From: Psettodes erumei
Taxonomy: Eukaryota; Chordata; Actinopteri; Pleuronectiformes; Psettodidae
Reading direction: 5' to 3'
NCBI GenBank assembly: GCA_016785225.1
Contig: JAFBJZ010000371.1
Coordinates: 2,874,001 to 2,938,000, forward strand
DNA: 64,000 bases
Below the pieces are notes generated by a model. That model was not told where the DNA came from, searched no databases, and saw nothing but the letters and a program-made list of their open reading frames with translations. A program made the position numbers and the translations under genes. Position 1 is the first letter of the stretch; the number at the start of each line of letters is the position of its first letter. This document shows, in pieces, positions 1 through 11,499 of this stretch.

Positions 1-46
1 GCTTCCCGTTTTGACGGGTTGCCTTGGCGACAGCATCCCGGAAGTC
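1..46 (-). CDS. fgd6: fgd6 coding exon 6, partial (DH domain)
   Basis: After an acceptor reading cctcag on the minus strand, the sequence encodes DFRDAVAKATRQNGK, matching DFRDAVAHASRQLGK of the human FGD6 DH domain. The exon runs off the left edge of the window, and the rest of the gene lies beyond it. Confidence 0.92.
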
Positions 47-339
47 CTGAGGAGACGAACGAGATTAGTCCTGTCATTCGATCATACACACACACACACA
101 CACACACACACAGGCACGCACACGCGCACAGCTGCAGCGACCCGTGACAACGCACTATGCTGCAGCTGAACGGGAACACCTGGTTGTCGCCTCATAAAAC
201 TCCTCCCCTACACCTCTGCATATATTTTATGATACACACACACACACACACACACACGGCTGAGTCAGCACTCACGACACTGTCGAGTGTGCCAACACAT
301 ACATCCACCTGGAAGGAAGCAGGGAGGCCAGGCAGTGTG

Positions 340-410
<71 letters not shown>

Positions 411-2032
411 GCCAAATGTGCTGTAGCATTAACTCTTAGGTGACAGGCAGACTTCGTTTTGCAGTTGAAGACATGTGACACACACTCAGTCACCCATTTT
501 TTAATAAATTTCATTAAGGAAAAGCTTCCTGGATGGAGCAGTTACGCCGACAGATGGACCATTAATACATCCATCGGAAACATTGGTGCTCTTATATATA
601 TTTTTTTAGTGCGCGGGTCCCAGGAGTTCCCGTGACTCAGAGATCCACTTTCAGTCCAGGCGAAGAGGCTAAACCAACTTCAAACAAGACGAGAAACTTC
701 AAACAGATCAGGTGGATGACTGGCTGCAAGTAGGCGCGCACACGCATATTCGCCAACCCCCACACTCCCCACGTCGTGCAGACGCACGCACGCATAAAAA
801 ACACCCGCCGCGCACGCGTACACACAGAGGATTATCTGAGGCATGCGTGTGTGTCTGGAGGTCGCCTCCGCGGCCCGGGGGAAGCAGCTGCCGCTCGGGC
901 CAGGCCGGGCCGCGGACAAAGAAGAATGCGCTCTGACCTCTTTTCTTGGACAGGGCTCCGCGCCTCGCCCTCCCCCCACCGCCAGCCGCGGGACGACGTT
1001 TTTCTCCGAATCCTGCCGCGGTTTTGGCTAAAGCCGAAGTCGGAGGCGGCCCAGACAGGTGGACCCTCGACCTCTCGACCTCTCGGCCGGGGTTCCCCCC
1101 TCAGGACAGACATTGAACAGACTCTGTCCTCTCGCGCATGAATAATACATGTAAACAAACTGAGCAGCCTCCAGCGCACTTTCAGCTGGGGCGGTAAACC
1201 TAAACCTGCTGATGTTTGAAAACGCAAAAACGGGCCTGACTTGGCTCGTCTCAGTTTGTTTAGTTTTTCTGTGTTTTTTTTTTTTTCCCCCACCAACCAG
1301 TCATCACGGCAGTCACATGGTTCTGGTTTGTCTCTGCCTTCAAAACAAAGGAGCGACATCATGTTTCTCTGCAACAGAATCCTCCAGATGTCAGGGACAA
1401 ACCTGAAATGCATCATAATTTATGTTTATCAAAGTAAATGCATAAAAACATTTGGGACTTTGGGGATTTGTCATACTGCAGTAAAAGTCCCTTTATGAAT
1501 ACTGACGAATAAAGTCATGGCACCAGATTTCTATCTCCGTTAGAGCTTCAGAGATTAGTCCATCAGTCCGTGATGGCAATTATTTCAGTAAACTGTTGTT
1601 TTTTTAGATACTGGATTAAATAATGGTAAGATTAATTGACAAGGGTTAGAACACACCTCGTCTCTTTTGAAATACAGCAGGCAAAACCCTCCGACAAAGG
1701 ACTGTGAACGTCAACGAAACTAACTGCACGGGGAAACTGACTTTTGGCTTCAGGCTACGACATAAACAGCGTTTACGCTGGAAAGAACTGCTTATGCGTG
1801 GGGATATAAGATGTGACCTCATGCGCGAGTTACTGCGAGAACCTGTTCCTGCTCGAGTATTGTGTTGCCCATTTCAGCCCACTCACTTAACCTGACATTT
1901 GCTATGAAAACAGCGTCGGGAAAGTAAAGCCTTTTTGGCATTTCAGTCGCCGGGCAGACGAAACCGCTCGCCGAAACGGAGCCAAACCAACACTCAGCTT
2001 TTCACTTACTCATCTGTCTTTTTCCTCCATAA

Positions 2033-2077
<45 letters not shown>

Positions 2078-4527
2078 GCCGCGCACGCTCGTCTGACAGC
2101 CCTGCCTGTAACTGGACTGGTCGAGGCGCCGCCTCCCCGGTGGCGGCTGTTGAGTTTACCTGCCCCCTCACCCCCACCAGGAAAACAAAACCTTCCAACA
2201 CAGCAACTTTTAAAAGCCTCGGCAGTGGAAGAAGTGCAATGTTCAACTTTGTACGGTCAGCCAAGAGCTAATAATTCACGTCCATCCTCACGGAAGAAAA
2301 AGCTTGGCTCATCATTCAAAACCATCAAAGTGTCAGCGTGGGTAACAGGGGTTACTAAAACAAATGTTTCTTAAATGTAAGTCTTGAGTAAACGAGACAC
2401 TTACGATGTGGAGAAGCTTCAGGACATCCACAAATCTGATAAAGCAGAAATAGATCCGTTAGACAGCCCTTTTGTTTTTTTTTGCAGACTCGCCATCCAC
2501 TTCATTATTAAACCACTCACACTTTCTCCGAGCTCATGATCTCCTGGGCGATGTGCACCACCTTCTTCCTCTTCATCTCATCCTCTTGCTGAAAAAGAGC
2601 ACAAACACAAAGTCAGAGGACGCCACAGAGACGCAAAATTTTATATATATATAAATAAAAAAAAGACGCGGCGGCTCCGTTCACTCACAGGCTCGCTGCA
2701 AATCACCATGATCGCTGGGCCCCGCTGCTGCGTTTTAAAACGTCATCGGGGCTGAGTTTAACAGCCCCCAAAACAACGGCTCAGTCCGGCCTGAAAGTAG
2801 AGCAGCAACCTCTCCCTTCTCCCCTCTCCTCCCCCCCGTCTTCTCTCTGATGCTGTGCGTTGTTGAATGGTAATGGGGCGGTCTCTCAATGACTTAATTT
2901 GGACCGCGGCCTTGTCCCCCCCCCCCCCCCCCCACCGCCACTTCACTGAAATGCCCCACCGGTCCTATCGGAGCCTGTATTTGCGATACCCCGGAGCTGT
3001 GAGGGGCATCAGACACAGGTGCTGACAGTATCGTGGAGAGGGTCACACGGGACAAAGAAAAAAAAAAAAAACTCTTTGGGTCATTGAGGGAGCTATTTCT
3101 GAACCTGTGACCCCTCTGTGTTTGCTCGCACACCCGCCCCGCTTTAAACACACACGCTTCTGGAGAGCTGCGACAGGCGACGAGCACGAGCGCGTGCGCC
3201 CGGCGACACGAGCCGTCCGTCGTCATCTCTCCCACTCTGACACGCTGACGTCATGTTTGAAAAAGAGGTCGGAGTCATTCTTCCGCAAAAGTTTATCACT
3301 TTAGGGCTGAGTAATAATTGCTGCAGCGTTTTCTCTTTGTGTGTGTGTGTGTGTGGGGGGGGGTTAGGACTGAGTTCCTGTGTTGCAAAACAAGATAGAA
3401 GAGAAGAAGAATTTTTTGTTTTGTAGCACAGTATTGTCTTTCTTCTTCTTCTTCTCTCGAATCTTTGCACTGAGGAACTCAAAGCGGTGAAAATCAGCCA
3501 ATCGCAGAGGAGGACTTTGCGGCGTGGCTGCCTGCAGTTCAAACGTGAGAGCAGGTGTTGCTCACGAGGTCACAGGCCTCAACAGTTGCAACCATTAGAG
3601 CATTTAAGATGCAAGCACGGTGGTGGAGGACGCATTCATTGACTCAAGCGGCCGTGTCCGTGTAAAGATACTCATGTACAAGCAAAAAAAAAATAATAAT
3701 AATAATATTAGATCATTATTACTGATGCATTAGTGTAGAAGTAGCATTTTACTGGTGTGATTTCAAACTACCTTATATGATGTACTCCACACCGGTAGTT
3801 TAATCCACATTTTATCCAATTAATTCATAAGCACGATTCAATTATCATTAGAGTGACCTTTCCGCCAAACATTTGCTGCAGCTTCTTACATAAAAGGATT
3901 TTCGGCCTTTATCCATTTTGTACACTGGGACCGTCCCTCACTACTTGATTAAGAAATAAATTGTTAATCCCTAATAATGATCATTATTGTTAATTGCTGG
4001 CCTGACACAATTCACTCAGCGCACGACTGAGCGTTTTCATTTATTTTAACCACTAACAGGCTATTTCTGTTTAAATGTTCAATTACCAGTCAGTTTTTTT
4101 TTAAAAGGTGATAAGCTGATTTTCTATGCATTTCTTTATGGACCCAGCCACTGTAAGAAAAATAAGGAAACAGGTCTTTGACCAGATGTTGTTATAATAT
4201 GCAAACTCCACTGGTGGCCTGGTAACATGAGGTTAAATTTTAACTTCACACGTCCCTGATCACTTTACAATCACTTTACAATCAGCCCGCAGTTTGCTGC
4301 TTGCATATCAGCGAGGGGGGGGGTGATCACCTGTCTGTCTGCCTCGTCCAGGTGCTCCTTGCTGGAGGTGGAGCTGTTGTCCTCTTCGTCTGAGCTGTGG
4401 ATCTCCTCCTCCTCCGAGTGGACGTCCCGCCTCAGCCAGCCGCTGCTCGTGGAGACACGGGGGAGACAGAGGGGGAGGAAAGTTGAGGCGTGTGAACGAG
4501 GAGCAGGGCAGGGCTGCGGAGGAGCAC

Positions 4528-4560
<33 letters not shown>

Positions 4561-6054
4561 CAGTAAAACCCTCCCTGGATAAATAAGGAGTAACATGTGC
4601 GGCACAAATGCGGAGGAGAAATGGATCGGCCTTTACTCATTGATACGTGTGAGTCAGAACAAAACTGAAACCCACTGAGAAAGCTCTCACAACGGAAAGC
4701 GCTGACTTCACTCGAACAACGTGATAACGATGGGAAGAATTTCAGTATTTTGAGAAATTTAAAAAAAAAAAAAGTTGAATGAGTTTGAGGGAAAAAAGAC
4801 AGACAAGGCTGCTACACGTCGTAATGTCAGGACGAGAAAAGGCCGAAGGACCCAAACCACACTGTCCCCACGAAGAGTAAAACAATCGCTACGATTAAAA
4901 GAGAAAGAAACAAAAGGAAAACTAAACAGTGGGAGGCGTGACAGAGAGTTTACTGAAAATCCTGCCACCAGCAAATAACAATGGAAACAAAACTTTGTCT
5001 CACAAAAATGGCATTGTTCCAAGTGTTTATTTGCGGATTATCTTAGTCTTCTAAGGCAATAAATCGAATGTCTTTGGATTTTGGACGACCTTTTTTAAAA
5101 CAATATTCTGGTTCTAAAAAAAAAAACAACAAAGAATCAGTCACCTGAGAAAGTAACTGGCAAATCCACCAACATCTGAAACCACAGGCATATTGTGACA
5201 CTGATTTCAGCCACATCAACCAGCCCCGACTGTTTTCACGTTGGGTCCACCACACTCGAGTCTCGTGAGTCATCTTATTGGAGAGGATTTCAAACGTGCG
5301 TCTCTCCGTGCTCTGCCCAGCAGCCGTGCCGTCTGCCAGCCCGGTACAGGCAGCAACATGTGTGTCGCTGATGTTCTGATCTCGCTCTGATAGCCCTTTC
5401 TGCAGCATGAAGCGGCCTGGCTTGGAAGACGGACGAACCGGAACCCCCAGAGAACGGCTCGAGATTCTTGCCTCCCCCCACCCCCCCCCCACCCCACCCC
5501 CACCCCCCCGTCCCCTCTGGTTCTCTTTCCCTTCCTGAAGCGGGTTTTGTAGACTTTGGCACGGAGGGTGCTGGCTCGGAATAAATATCAGACGGAGGGG
5601 GGACAATGGGACTCGAAAAAATTCTCACGTTTCCTTTCGCTCTCATCACCAGCGGCCCACTCTCTCCATTTCCCTGTTTTCCTTACGTGCCTAAATCTCG
5701 CTGTTCTCTCCCCCTTCCTCCCCCTCTTTCCGAGCTCCTTCTCGCCGTACGCTTTCTCTACGGTGGAGCATTCCAGCACGCTGGGGTCCGGCACAGAGCG
5801 CCGCTTGTTTACGGCCCCGGGCTACTTACATAAACCCGACAGGCTCAGATGCTCGGGAAACACGACGGGGTCACCCACTCGCGCACACACACACACACAC
5901 ACACACACTCCCGACCACTCTGCATCAAGAGGCGGGGTACGTTCACAGACATAGGCGGGTGTGGGAACAGCAGCCTGGGCCTGTTAACGAGAACCAAGTG
6001 ACTCAGTGGGATCATGACAGCGTGAATGTGACCAGGTGGCGTGGTCATGGGGCT

Positions 6055-6100
<46 letters not shown>

Positions 6101-9100
6101 AATCAATTAACACTTATTATTGATCACTGATTCTGTGGTCGTTAGCCCGAGTCGACAGCGCTGAGCTGTGGATCAAATCGCATCGGTGGGAATGGAGTCA
6201 GCTGTATCGTACGGTTCAGCTTCTTTTAGCGCCTTGTTTTGGTTCTGCAGCCTGCAACTTTAACGTTTAACACACAATTCGTAAGGTGATAATACATCAT
6301 AATAATATACTGTACATATCATATGGTGTGCCTCTGTGCCCAAAGGAAATTAAATATATATATATATATATATATATCTCAGGTAATGCAGCTTTAACAC
6401 TGTAGATTTTGGGCTGACTCTTAAATAAAAATATTAATAGATTTCTGTTAGGGGAACAGTTACCGTACGGTTTGTGCCAAGGACAACAACTCAGCAGATT
6501 CTGCTCCAGATCCACAATGTCATGAAACAGCATGTCAGAAACCTGTTCAAAGCTGGAGGAAGTTTAATCGATTCATCTGCGCGATACGCGTTCATCTCGC
6601 CGCAATAAATCATGTCCTATTTCTTTGATGTGTTACTGTAACTTATTTCTTCCTGTTCATTCGGCATCCTACAATGTGTCCTTATCTCCTGAATAATTTA
6701 AACACTTCTACGCTGAGCCTTCTGTAAACTCAGCTTTTTTTTCCCCCAAATGATGCAAAAAGATTATTTACTTGTTAAATTATTCAGGAGGAGAACAAAG
6801 CGCGCTTCAGAGTTTCTCACAAAGGCGCAGGAGAAAAGTGGAGTGATGAGGTTAGAAAGAGGCTAAACGCGGTGCGAGGGCGGGCAGGCTGAGGAGGAGG
6901 AGGAGGAGGCTGGCGGTTGCTGGAGGTTTGGTTTATTTTCCCTGTTCTAGAGAGCCGTGTGGCGTTTCTGCGATTCTCAGACATTTCCTGCCCTGGCCAC
7001 TGAAAATAACCCACAGGAAAACAGGGCCGACCTGCAGCACATCAATGCTCTATTCAAATCCAACGTCGACTTTTCACTCTCTCGTGAGTACAAAACCACT
7101 GGCGTCACCTGTGCGACCTGTCGCCGTATCCCGCACTGAAGCCACGGGTCCGGTTGACACTGCAGCGGGTCTGGACCTCGGCCTGTATCAACCCTCAGGC
7201 CCCCCCCCCCCTCGCATACACAAGCACAAGCGGCCATTGTACTTAACTGTGCGCAGGCTTCAAAAACATGCTTTCGGCAAAACACGGTACCTCTCGTATT
7301 CGTGGTCTTGGCATCTGTGATAAGGATCCTGCACTTCATAGATGTCCGAGTCTGCTGCGTCGGGGTCACTCGGCCACCCCAGCCTGGCGCTGTGAAACGG
7401 CAGGTTCATGTACTCGGGGATCTCCTCGTACAGAGGGACGTTCTCGTACTCCGCGCATCCCTCTCCACCTTCCCCGCAAATATCAGCCTCCCCTATGCAG
7501 CTGTTGGGCCTCTCCAGGCTTCTCTCCCCCCGGGCTGACTCCACGCTGGTGCAGTCCAGGGACTGCCCCCCCTTGGCCAGCAGCTTTGGCAGCATCTTGA
7601 CGGACAGCCGGAGCTCCAGGAGCTTCCGGAAAGAGAGGCTCCGCTTTTGAGGGCCGGCTCGGGTTGCCAGGTCGGCCGCGGAGAAGGACTGCGCCCTCTG
7701 CTTGCCCCCCAACGCTGGGGCCCGGCTCTTCGGGGGGCACGCTGCTCCTGGTGGGCATCTGGCGGCTGAAGAAGGTCACGCAAGGTCGGGTGAAGCGCCA
7801 GGCTGTTTTCTCCTGAGGGGGCGCTGGCAGCTCCCTCATGGGGGTGTTAGCGTGCGGAGGTGCGGGAGGGCAGACCGAGGGTGGAGGGGGCGCCGGCAGG
7901 CTGTGTCGCTGAGGTTTCCTGGGTGGCGCCCGCGGCGACGGCTGATCCTCGGCAGAGAAGGCTTTCCTGGCGTTAGCCAGGGGAGGGTGGTGGCAACCCA
8001 GTTTGATCTGCTTGGGGAGGCTGTGAGTGATCGGGTACCGCTCAAAGTCACCGTACCCGTCCTCTTCATCCTCCTCCATCCGGTGTTCCCCGCCCTCTTT
8101 TGTGTGGCTCATTGAGTTGGGCTGTGAGAGCAGGTCCAAGGAGTGGGAGGTGTTTTTGTTAAGAGAAGAGGGCGCGTGCAGTGTTCTGTGGAGGCGAGGA
8201 GAGAGGGAGGTCTGTCGGGGAGGTGGGACGGGCGCATCTGGCTCGTCGCCTCCCATACCTGAGTCTTTGAGGGGTGAGGGGTCATCGCTCGCGTCCTGTC
8301 TGAGCTCCTCGCCCTCGGAGCTGAGAGACAGACCGGCTAGGCTCAGCTTCCCCTCAGCGTCCTGCACCTCCAGCCCCCGTTTCTGTTCCTCCGCCGCCTG
8401 ATCCTGGGCGGCGCCCTCCACGCCATCCTGCCTCACCAGCGCCGGCTTTTTGAGTTTGCGCGGGTGAGGGACGGGGAGGGGCTTGCTGGGGGCGGCGGGG
8501 ACCTGCAGCTCGGGGCGTAACCTGGTGGGAGAGGCTTTGCTGCTGGGCTCATCGTATTCTACCTGAAAGGATTCTGCAGCTATATCGTGAAGCGCGATAC
8601 TCGAGAAGACGATGATGCTGCCTGCAACATCACAGGCTGGCTCAGAGTCTGTTAAATCTGCATTTTGGGCCTCAGTCTGTAAATCAGGCTCAGCACTTTC
8701 CTGGTGTTTTACAGCCTCTGAAGCTTTCTGCTCCTCAGTCCTCTGTGCCTCTTTGTTTACCAATCCCCTGTCCAGGTGTCTCTGTCTCTGCGGTTTATCC
8801 CTGGGCTTTTTGCTAATCCCTCCACCTTCACCCTTCTCTACGGCTCCTCCTTCCTCCCGGTTCTCCGCATTCTCCTGCGGCCTCGTCCCCGTGAGCCCCT
8901 CTGTAGAAATTCCATTCTGCGACAGCTCTGCGTGCAACTCGCTCCCAATCTCAGCTGCGCTCCCGTTTTCCAGGCGCTGACACTGGGAACAGTCGCGGAG
9001 CCCGCAGGAGCAGGTGAGAATGATGTAGTCCGAGTCCCGTTTGCTAGACTCTGATAAAATCCCATTTTTGGAGTTGAGAAGTGAGAGGCTGTTGTCGAAA

Positions 9101-11240
9101 ACTTCCTGCTGTTCCTGAGATAGGGTAAGGGTTCCACCAGGTTTCGGTGGCGGGGGTGAAACAGGGGGAGAAGAGGCTGCGGATTTGGGGATGCACGGCT
9201 TGGGGGCGACGGCCGGTTTTGTCCTCTTGAGCGTGGCGGGGGAAGGTTGGGAGACGACGGAAGACTGGGTGAGGAGACCTGGTTTGGGGGCGACGGGCGG
9301 GGGAGAGGGTTTGGTGGCGGCAGGAAGTTTAGGTTTGGGAGCTAATGGAGGCTTCTTCACACCTGCACGCAGAGAAGAGGGAGGAGATTTTTAAGAGTCA
9401 AACACGATTCATTCACTCAGACTTCTTTTAAAATGAGTCACGCAGCACCGGCAGAGCACACACACACTGCATGCTTCATCCACGCCTCCACTCATAGAGG
9501 CAAAGACAGCTGCAAGCTGTGGTTAAGACACAGGTCACGAGGTCACTCTCAGGGTCAGAAGGGAAGACGTGAGAGAGATATCAGAATCAGCTTCTACGTC
9601 TCAAATATCGTTCGTATGGGACGCTTCTTTTCTGAGCAGCCCGCAATTATTACATATTAATAAACTGACTGATCTAAATCTTACATCTCACTTGTTGCAA
9701 CAAAATGCTAAACTTAATTATTCAATTCAGATCCCCAACTGAATTGGTGGCTTACAGGGCCTGGTGAGCTTCTTGTCTGAACTAGCAGCAATCAACACCA
9801 CAGATGAAATGGGTTTATTTCTGTTATGTGCTTCTAGCGATGACACATTTCTCTCTCTTTGGTTTCCAGGTTTTCTTGTCAGTTTGCTTCTAAGAATTTC
9901 ATTTTTGCATTTGTGAAAGAAACTATTTAAACTCCTCCTTGTAGTCCGTTGAAGCCGTGCACGGTTGTCAGAACTATAGCTGCGCTAAACTACGTTCTAT
10001 CAGTGTCTCGTTGACTGGGATCAACCGCATTAAATAAAGTTTGAATGAGGGGGAAAAAACGGATTCTCTGCGCTAATAAAAAGCTGTGAATTGACATTGT
10101 GGGCCATATTTTCCGCTGAAACTCTTGGCTGGACGACACCACGAGAAGTGGAGTCATCGAGCGGATGTTTCCGAAAAGGCCAACAACCAAAAAAAACAAA
10201 AAACCCCCGCTCTGCCCCCGATGCATGCCGCTGCAGATAGACTCGCTCCAAGCTCAGTTAAACAAACCCATAAAATATAAGGTTATTTTGCTCATAAACG
10301 AAAGTCCCTGCGCGATGGGGCAGTCATTAACTATTCTACCCTCTACCGAAAGCTACTTTTCATTTCGGCGCAAAACCTTCTATAGACATGACCACCTTTA
10401 AGAAGTGGTGCCCTCCTCATGCACCCAAAACCTACAGCAAAAATCACCGAGGATGGCGGTGGTGAGCGGGGGGGGAAATGGATCTACAACTTCATCCTGC
10501 TGTTGCTATGTGCTTTATCAATGAGCCGAATTTGCCAACACACGCCGTCGACGCTATCAAAGTTAAAAACTAAGCCCCCGGTTATTTATAATTCAACCAG
10601 TAACGGAGCAAACCTTAAACTAACAGATTTCTGGGCCAAATTTGGCCTCGCGATTTCGCCCTGAACGACAACGCCAGGTATCGAGAGTAAAACCGCTCAT
10701 GTAGTGGAAAAAAACAACCAGGAAACTCTACGGCACAATATCCCATTTGGGGGGGGGGAAGAATTTACTGAGTTCATCCCTCCTCATCCAAGCGAATGTT
10801 AACTGTTTTATATGAGATGTTAAAGCGGCAGCTTCTTATCGAATTGACTCGCTGCATCAACAGCAGGACAGATGTTTTTAAGACAAAGGATTTAACCCCT
10901 CCTGTTGCAACTGTGGCTGTGATAACAAACGGAAAAGAAATTTTTTTTTGATTGAGTTATGACGGGGCTCTTCAGAAAGCACTGAAACCGAGGTCGAGTC
11001 CTCTTCTATATCTTTTTGAAAGCTGTTATTAAGAAAAACTGTAATTAACTGCGGCGGAGTATAAATAGAGTGGATGCTACCGTCCGTCACAACGCTCAAA
11101 TTTGAGATTTTTTTCATTTTTGCAAATGTGCTATACAGTAAAGGTGCATTTGTATCTAGGTTTACAGAACCACAGCAGGATTTTTTTTTTTTTTTTTGCT
11201 CGGTTAAGTCAGCTCCCCCACGAAACAAACCTGTGCTCAT
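1..11240 (-). CDS. fgd6: FYVE, RhoGEF and PH domain-containing protein 6, 5' part of gene
   Basis: FGD6 is a guanine-nucleotide exchange factor for Cdc42 acting on actin and endosomal membranes. Coding exons on the minus strand, 5' to 3': 11240-11231 (tentative), 9362-7291, 4442-4331, 2588-2521, 2435-2405, and 46 to the window start. All junctions are GT-AG and phases agree throughout. The protein opens with proline-rich APKP repeats, carries KPQRHSLPA and YEEIPEYMNLPF (human YEEIPEYENLPF), then an acidic linker. The DH domain begins with IAQEIMSSEKVFVDVL and continues into DFRDAVAKATRQ at the window edge. The rest of the DH domain, both PH domains and the FYVE finger lie left of the window. 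Exon 9362-7291 has an apparent one-base frameshift near 7705-7737. The gene is divergent from vezt, as in human. Identity is very secure; exon 1 is less so. Confidence 0.95.
352..408. repeat. (CA)n microsatellite, longest in the window
   Basis: This is a tract of CA dinucleotides, interrupted once by GC, in fgd6 intron sequence. A (CT)n stretch precedes it. Confidence 0.97.
2405..2588 (-). CDS. fgd6: fgd6 coding exons 4 (2588-2521) and 5 (2435-2405, 31-nt microexon)
   Basis: Exon 4 (68 nt) encodes EDEMKRKKVVHIAQEIMSSEK, the lead-in to the DH (RhoGEF) domain, and ends with donor GT|gtgagt. An 85-nt intron follows. Exon 5 is only 31 nt and encodes FVDVLKLLHI plus the completion of the preceding valine codon; its donor is ATC|gtaagt. 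Phases agree (68 = 22 codons + 2; 31 = 1 + 10 codons). The same peptide, VFVDVLKLLHI, is in human FGD6. Confidence 0.92.
4331..4442 (-). CDS. fgd6: fgd6 coding exon 3, acidic linker before the DH domain
   Basis: The exon is 112 nt between acceptor gagcag and donor CAG|gtgatc. It encodes SEEEEIHSSDEEDNSSTSSK, which matches the human FGD6 linker SDEEEIINSSDEDDVSSESSK. It starts with one base completing the codon left open by exon 2 and ends on a codon boundary, so both phases fit. A sense-strand (CA)n tract lies about 90 nt upstream of the acceptor. Confidence 0.93.
4443..7290 (-). other. fgd6 intron 2
   Basis: This is non-coding intron sequence. It contains (GT)n at 4530-4559, a C-rich run near 5470-5510, (CA)n at 5884-5908 and 6058-6099, and (TA)n at 6354-6376. 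I recognise no gene or RNA in it. Confidence 0.6.
6058..6099. repeat. (CA)n microsatellite
   Basis: About 21 uninterrupted CA units in fgd6 intron 2, with another tract at 5884-5908. Confidence 0.97.
7291..9362 (-). CDS. fgd6: fgd6 large N-terminal exon (about 690 codons, frameshifted)
   Basis: This single exon encodes nearly all of the disordered N-terminal half. The acceptor is a pyrimidine-rich run ending tgcag before 9362 and the donor is GAGAG|gtaccg at 7291/7290. Three PxxAPKP-type repeats in the first 50 residues look like SH3-binding sites, and a Cys-rich DYIILTCSCG motif matches DYISPMCSCS in human FGD6. From 9360 one frame reads to about 7740. From about 7712 to the donor the homologous protein (KQRAQSFSAAD, then YENVPLYEEIPEY) lies in another frame, one extra base away. 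Two 6-base homopolymers, G6 at 7732-7737 and C6 at 7705-7710, are the likely sites. Removing one base at either restores the family protein. It may be an assembly error or a real allele. Confidence 0.93.
9363..11230 (-). other. fgd6 intron 1
   Basis: This is the intron between the tentative first coding exon and the large exon. It is mostly unique sequence without simple repeats. The part from about 10030 to 11060 is not an obvious mobile element and could hold regulatory sequence, but I recognise no specific element. Confidence 0.45.
11231..11240 (-). CDS. fgd6: Candidate first coding exon of fgd6 (10 nt of coding sequence)
   Basis: The large fgd6 exon opens in phase with two bases (GT) before GTG AAG AAG, so a first exon ending one base into a codon is needed. 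At 11240 the minus strand reads ATG AGC ACA G followed by gtttgt. Joined, this gives MSTGVKKPPLAPKPK, which lines up with the human start MTSAAEIKKPPVAPKPK. The -3 position of the ATG is G, a fair start context. The donor is weak (gtttgt rather than gtaagt), which lowers confidence. An upstream ATG at 11266 gives a 9-codon ORF whose TGA overlaps this ATG. Confidence 0.5.
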
Positions 11241-11499
11241 GACTCCCGACTTGCTCCTTTCTCCATGAGTAAATTTACTTTCAATGGAACTGCGAGAAAA
11301 TCTGCGTTTTTCCCTCCTTCGACACCATTGTCAGTTCAAAACCCGCCTCAGGGAGAAAACGTGCGGGGTCGTCTCCGTTGTTCCTTAGCTCTCCAGCGGA
11401 TGCACGGATAAAATCTTTACGCCTTTTACTTTTCCCATTTTCCCCGAAGTTTTTCGGCCACGGTGCTTTTCCCAACAGCGTCAAGTGAGGTGCAACAAA

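Larger units (their letters stand above)
47..4330 (-). other. fgd6 introns 3-5 with microsatellites and a GC-rich patch
   Basis: Apart from the three small exons this stretch is intronic. It carries (CA)n tracts at 86-112, 234-257, 352-408 and 2036-2074, a C-run near 2917-2932, and a GC-rich, CpG-containing patch at about 860-1100. I see no convincing protein similarity in the longer open frames here; they are translations of repeats or GC-rich sequence. Confidence 0.6.

Noticed and set aside
832..1416. Open frame of about 194 codons on the minus strand
   Set aside because: It lies in fgd6 intron sequence with GC-rich and T-rich parts, shows no family resemblance or codon regularity, and crosses no usable splice sites.
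11055..11075. TATA box (TATAAATAG) at about 11060
   Set aside because: It reads on the plus strand inside fgd6 intron 1, with no plus-strand gene start nearby.
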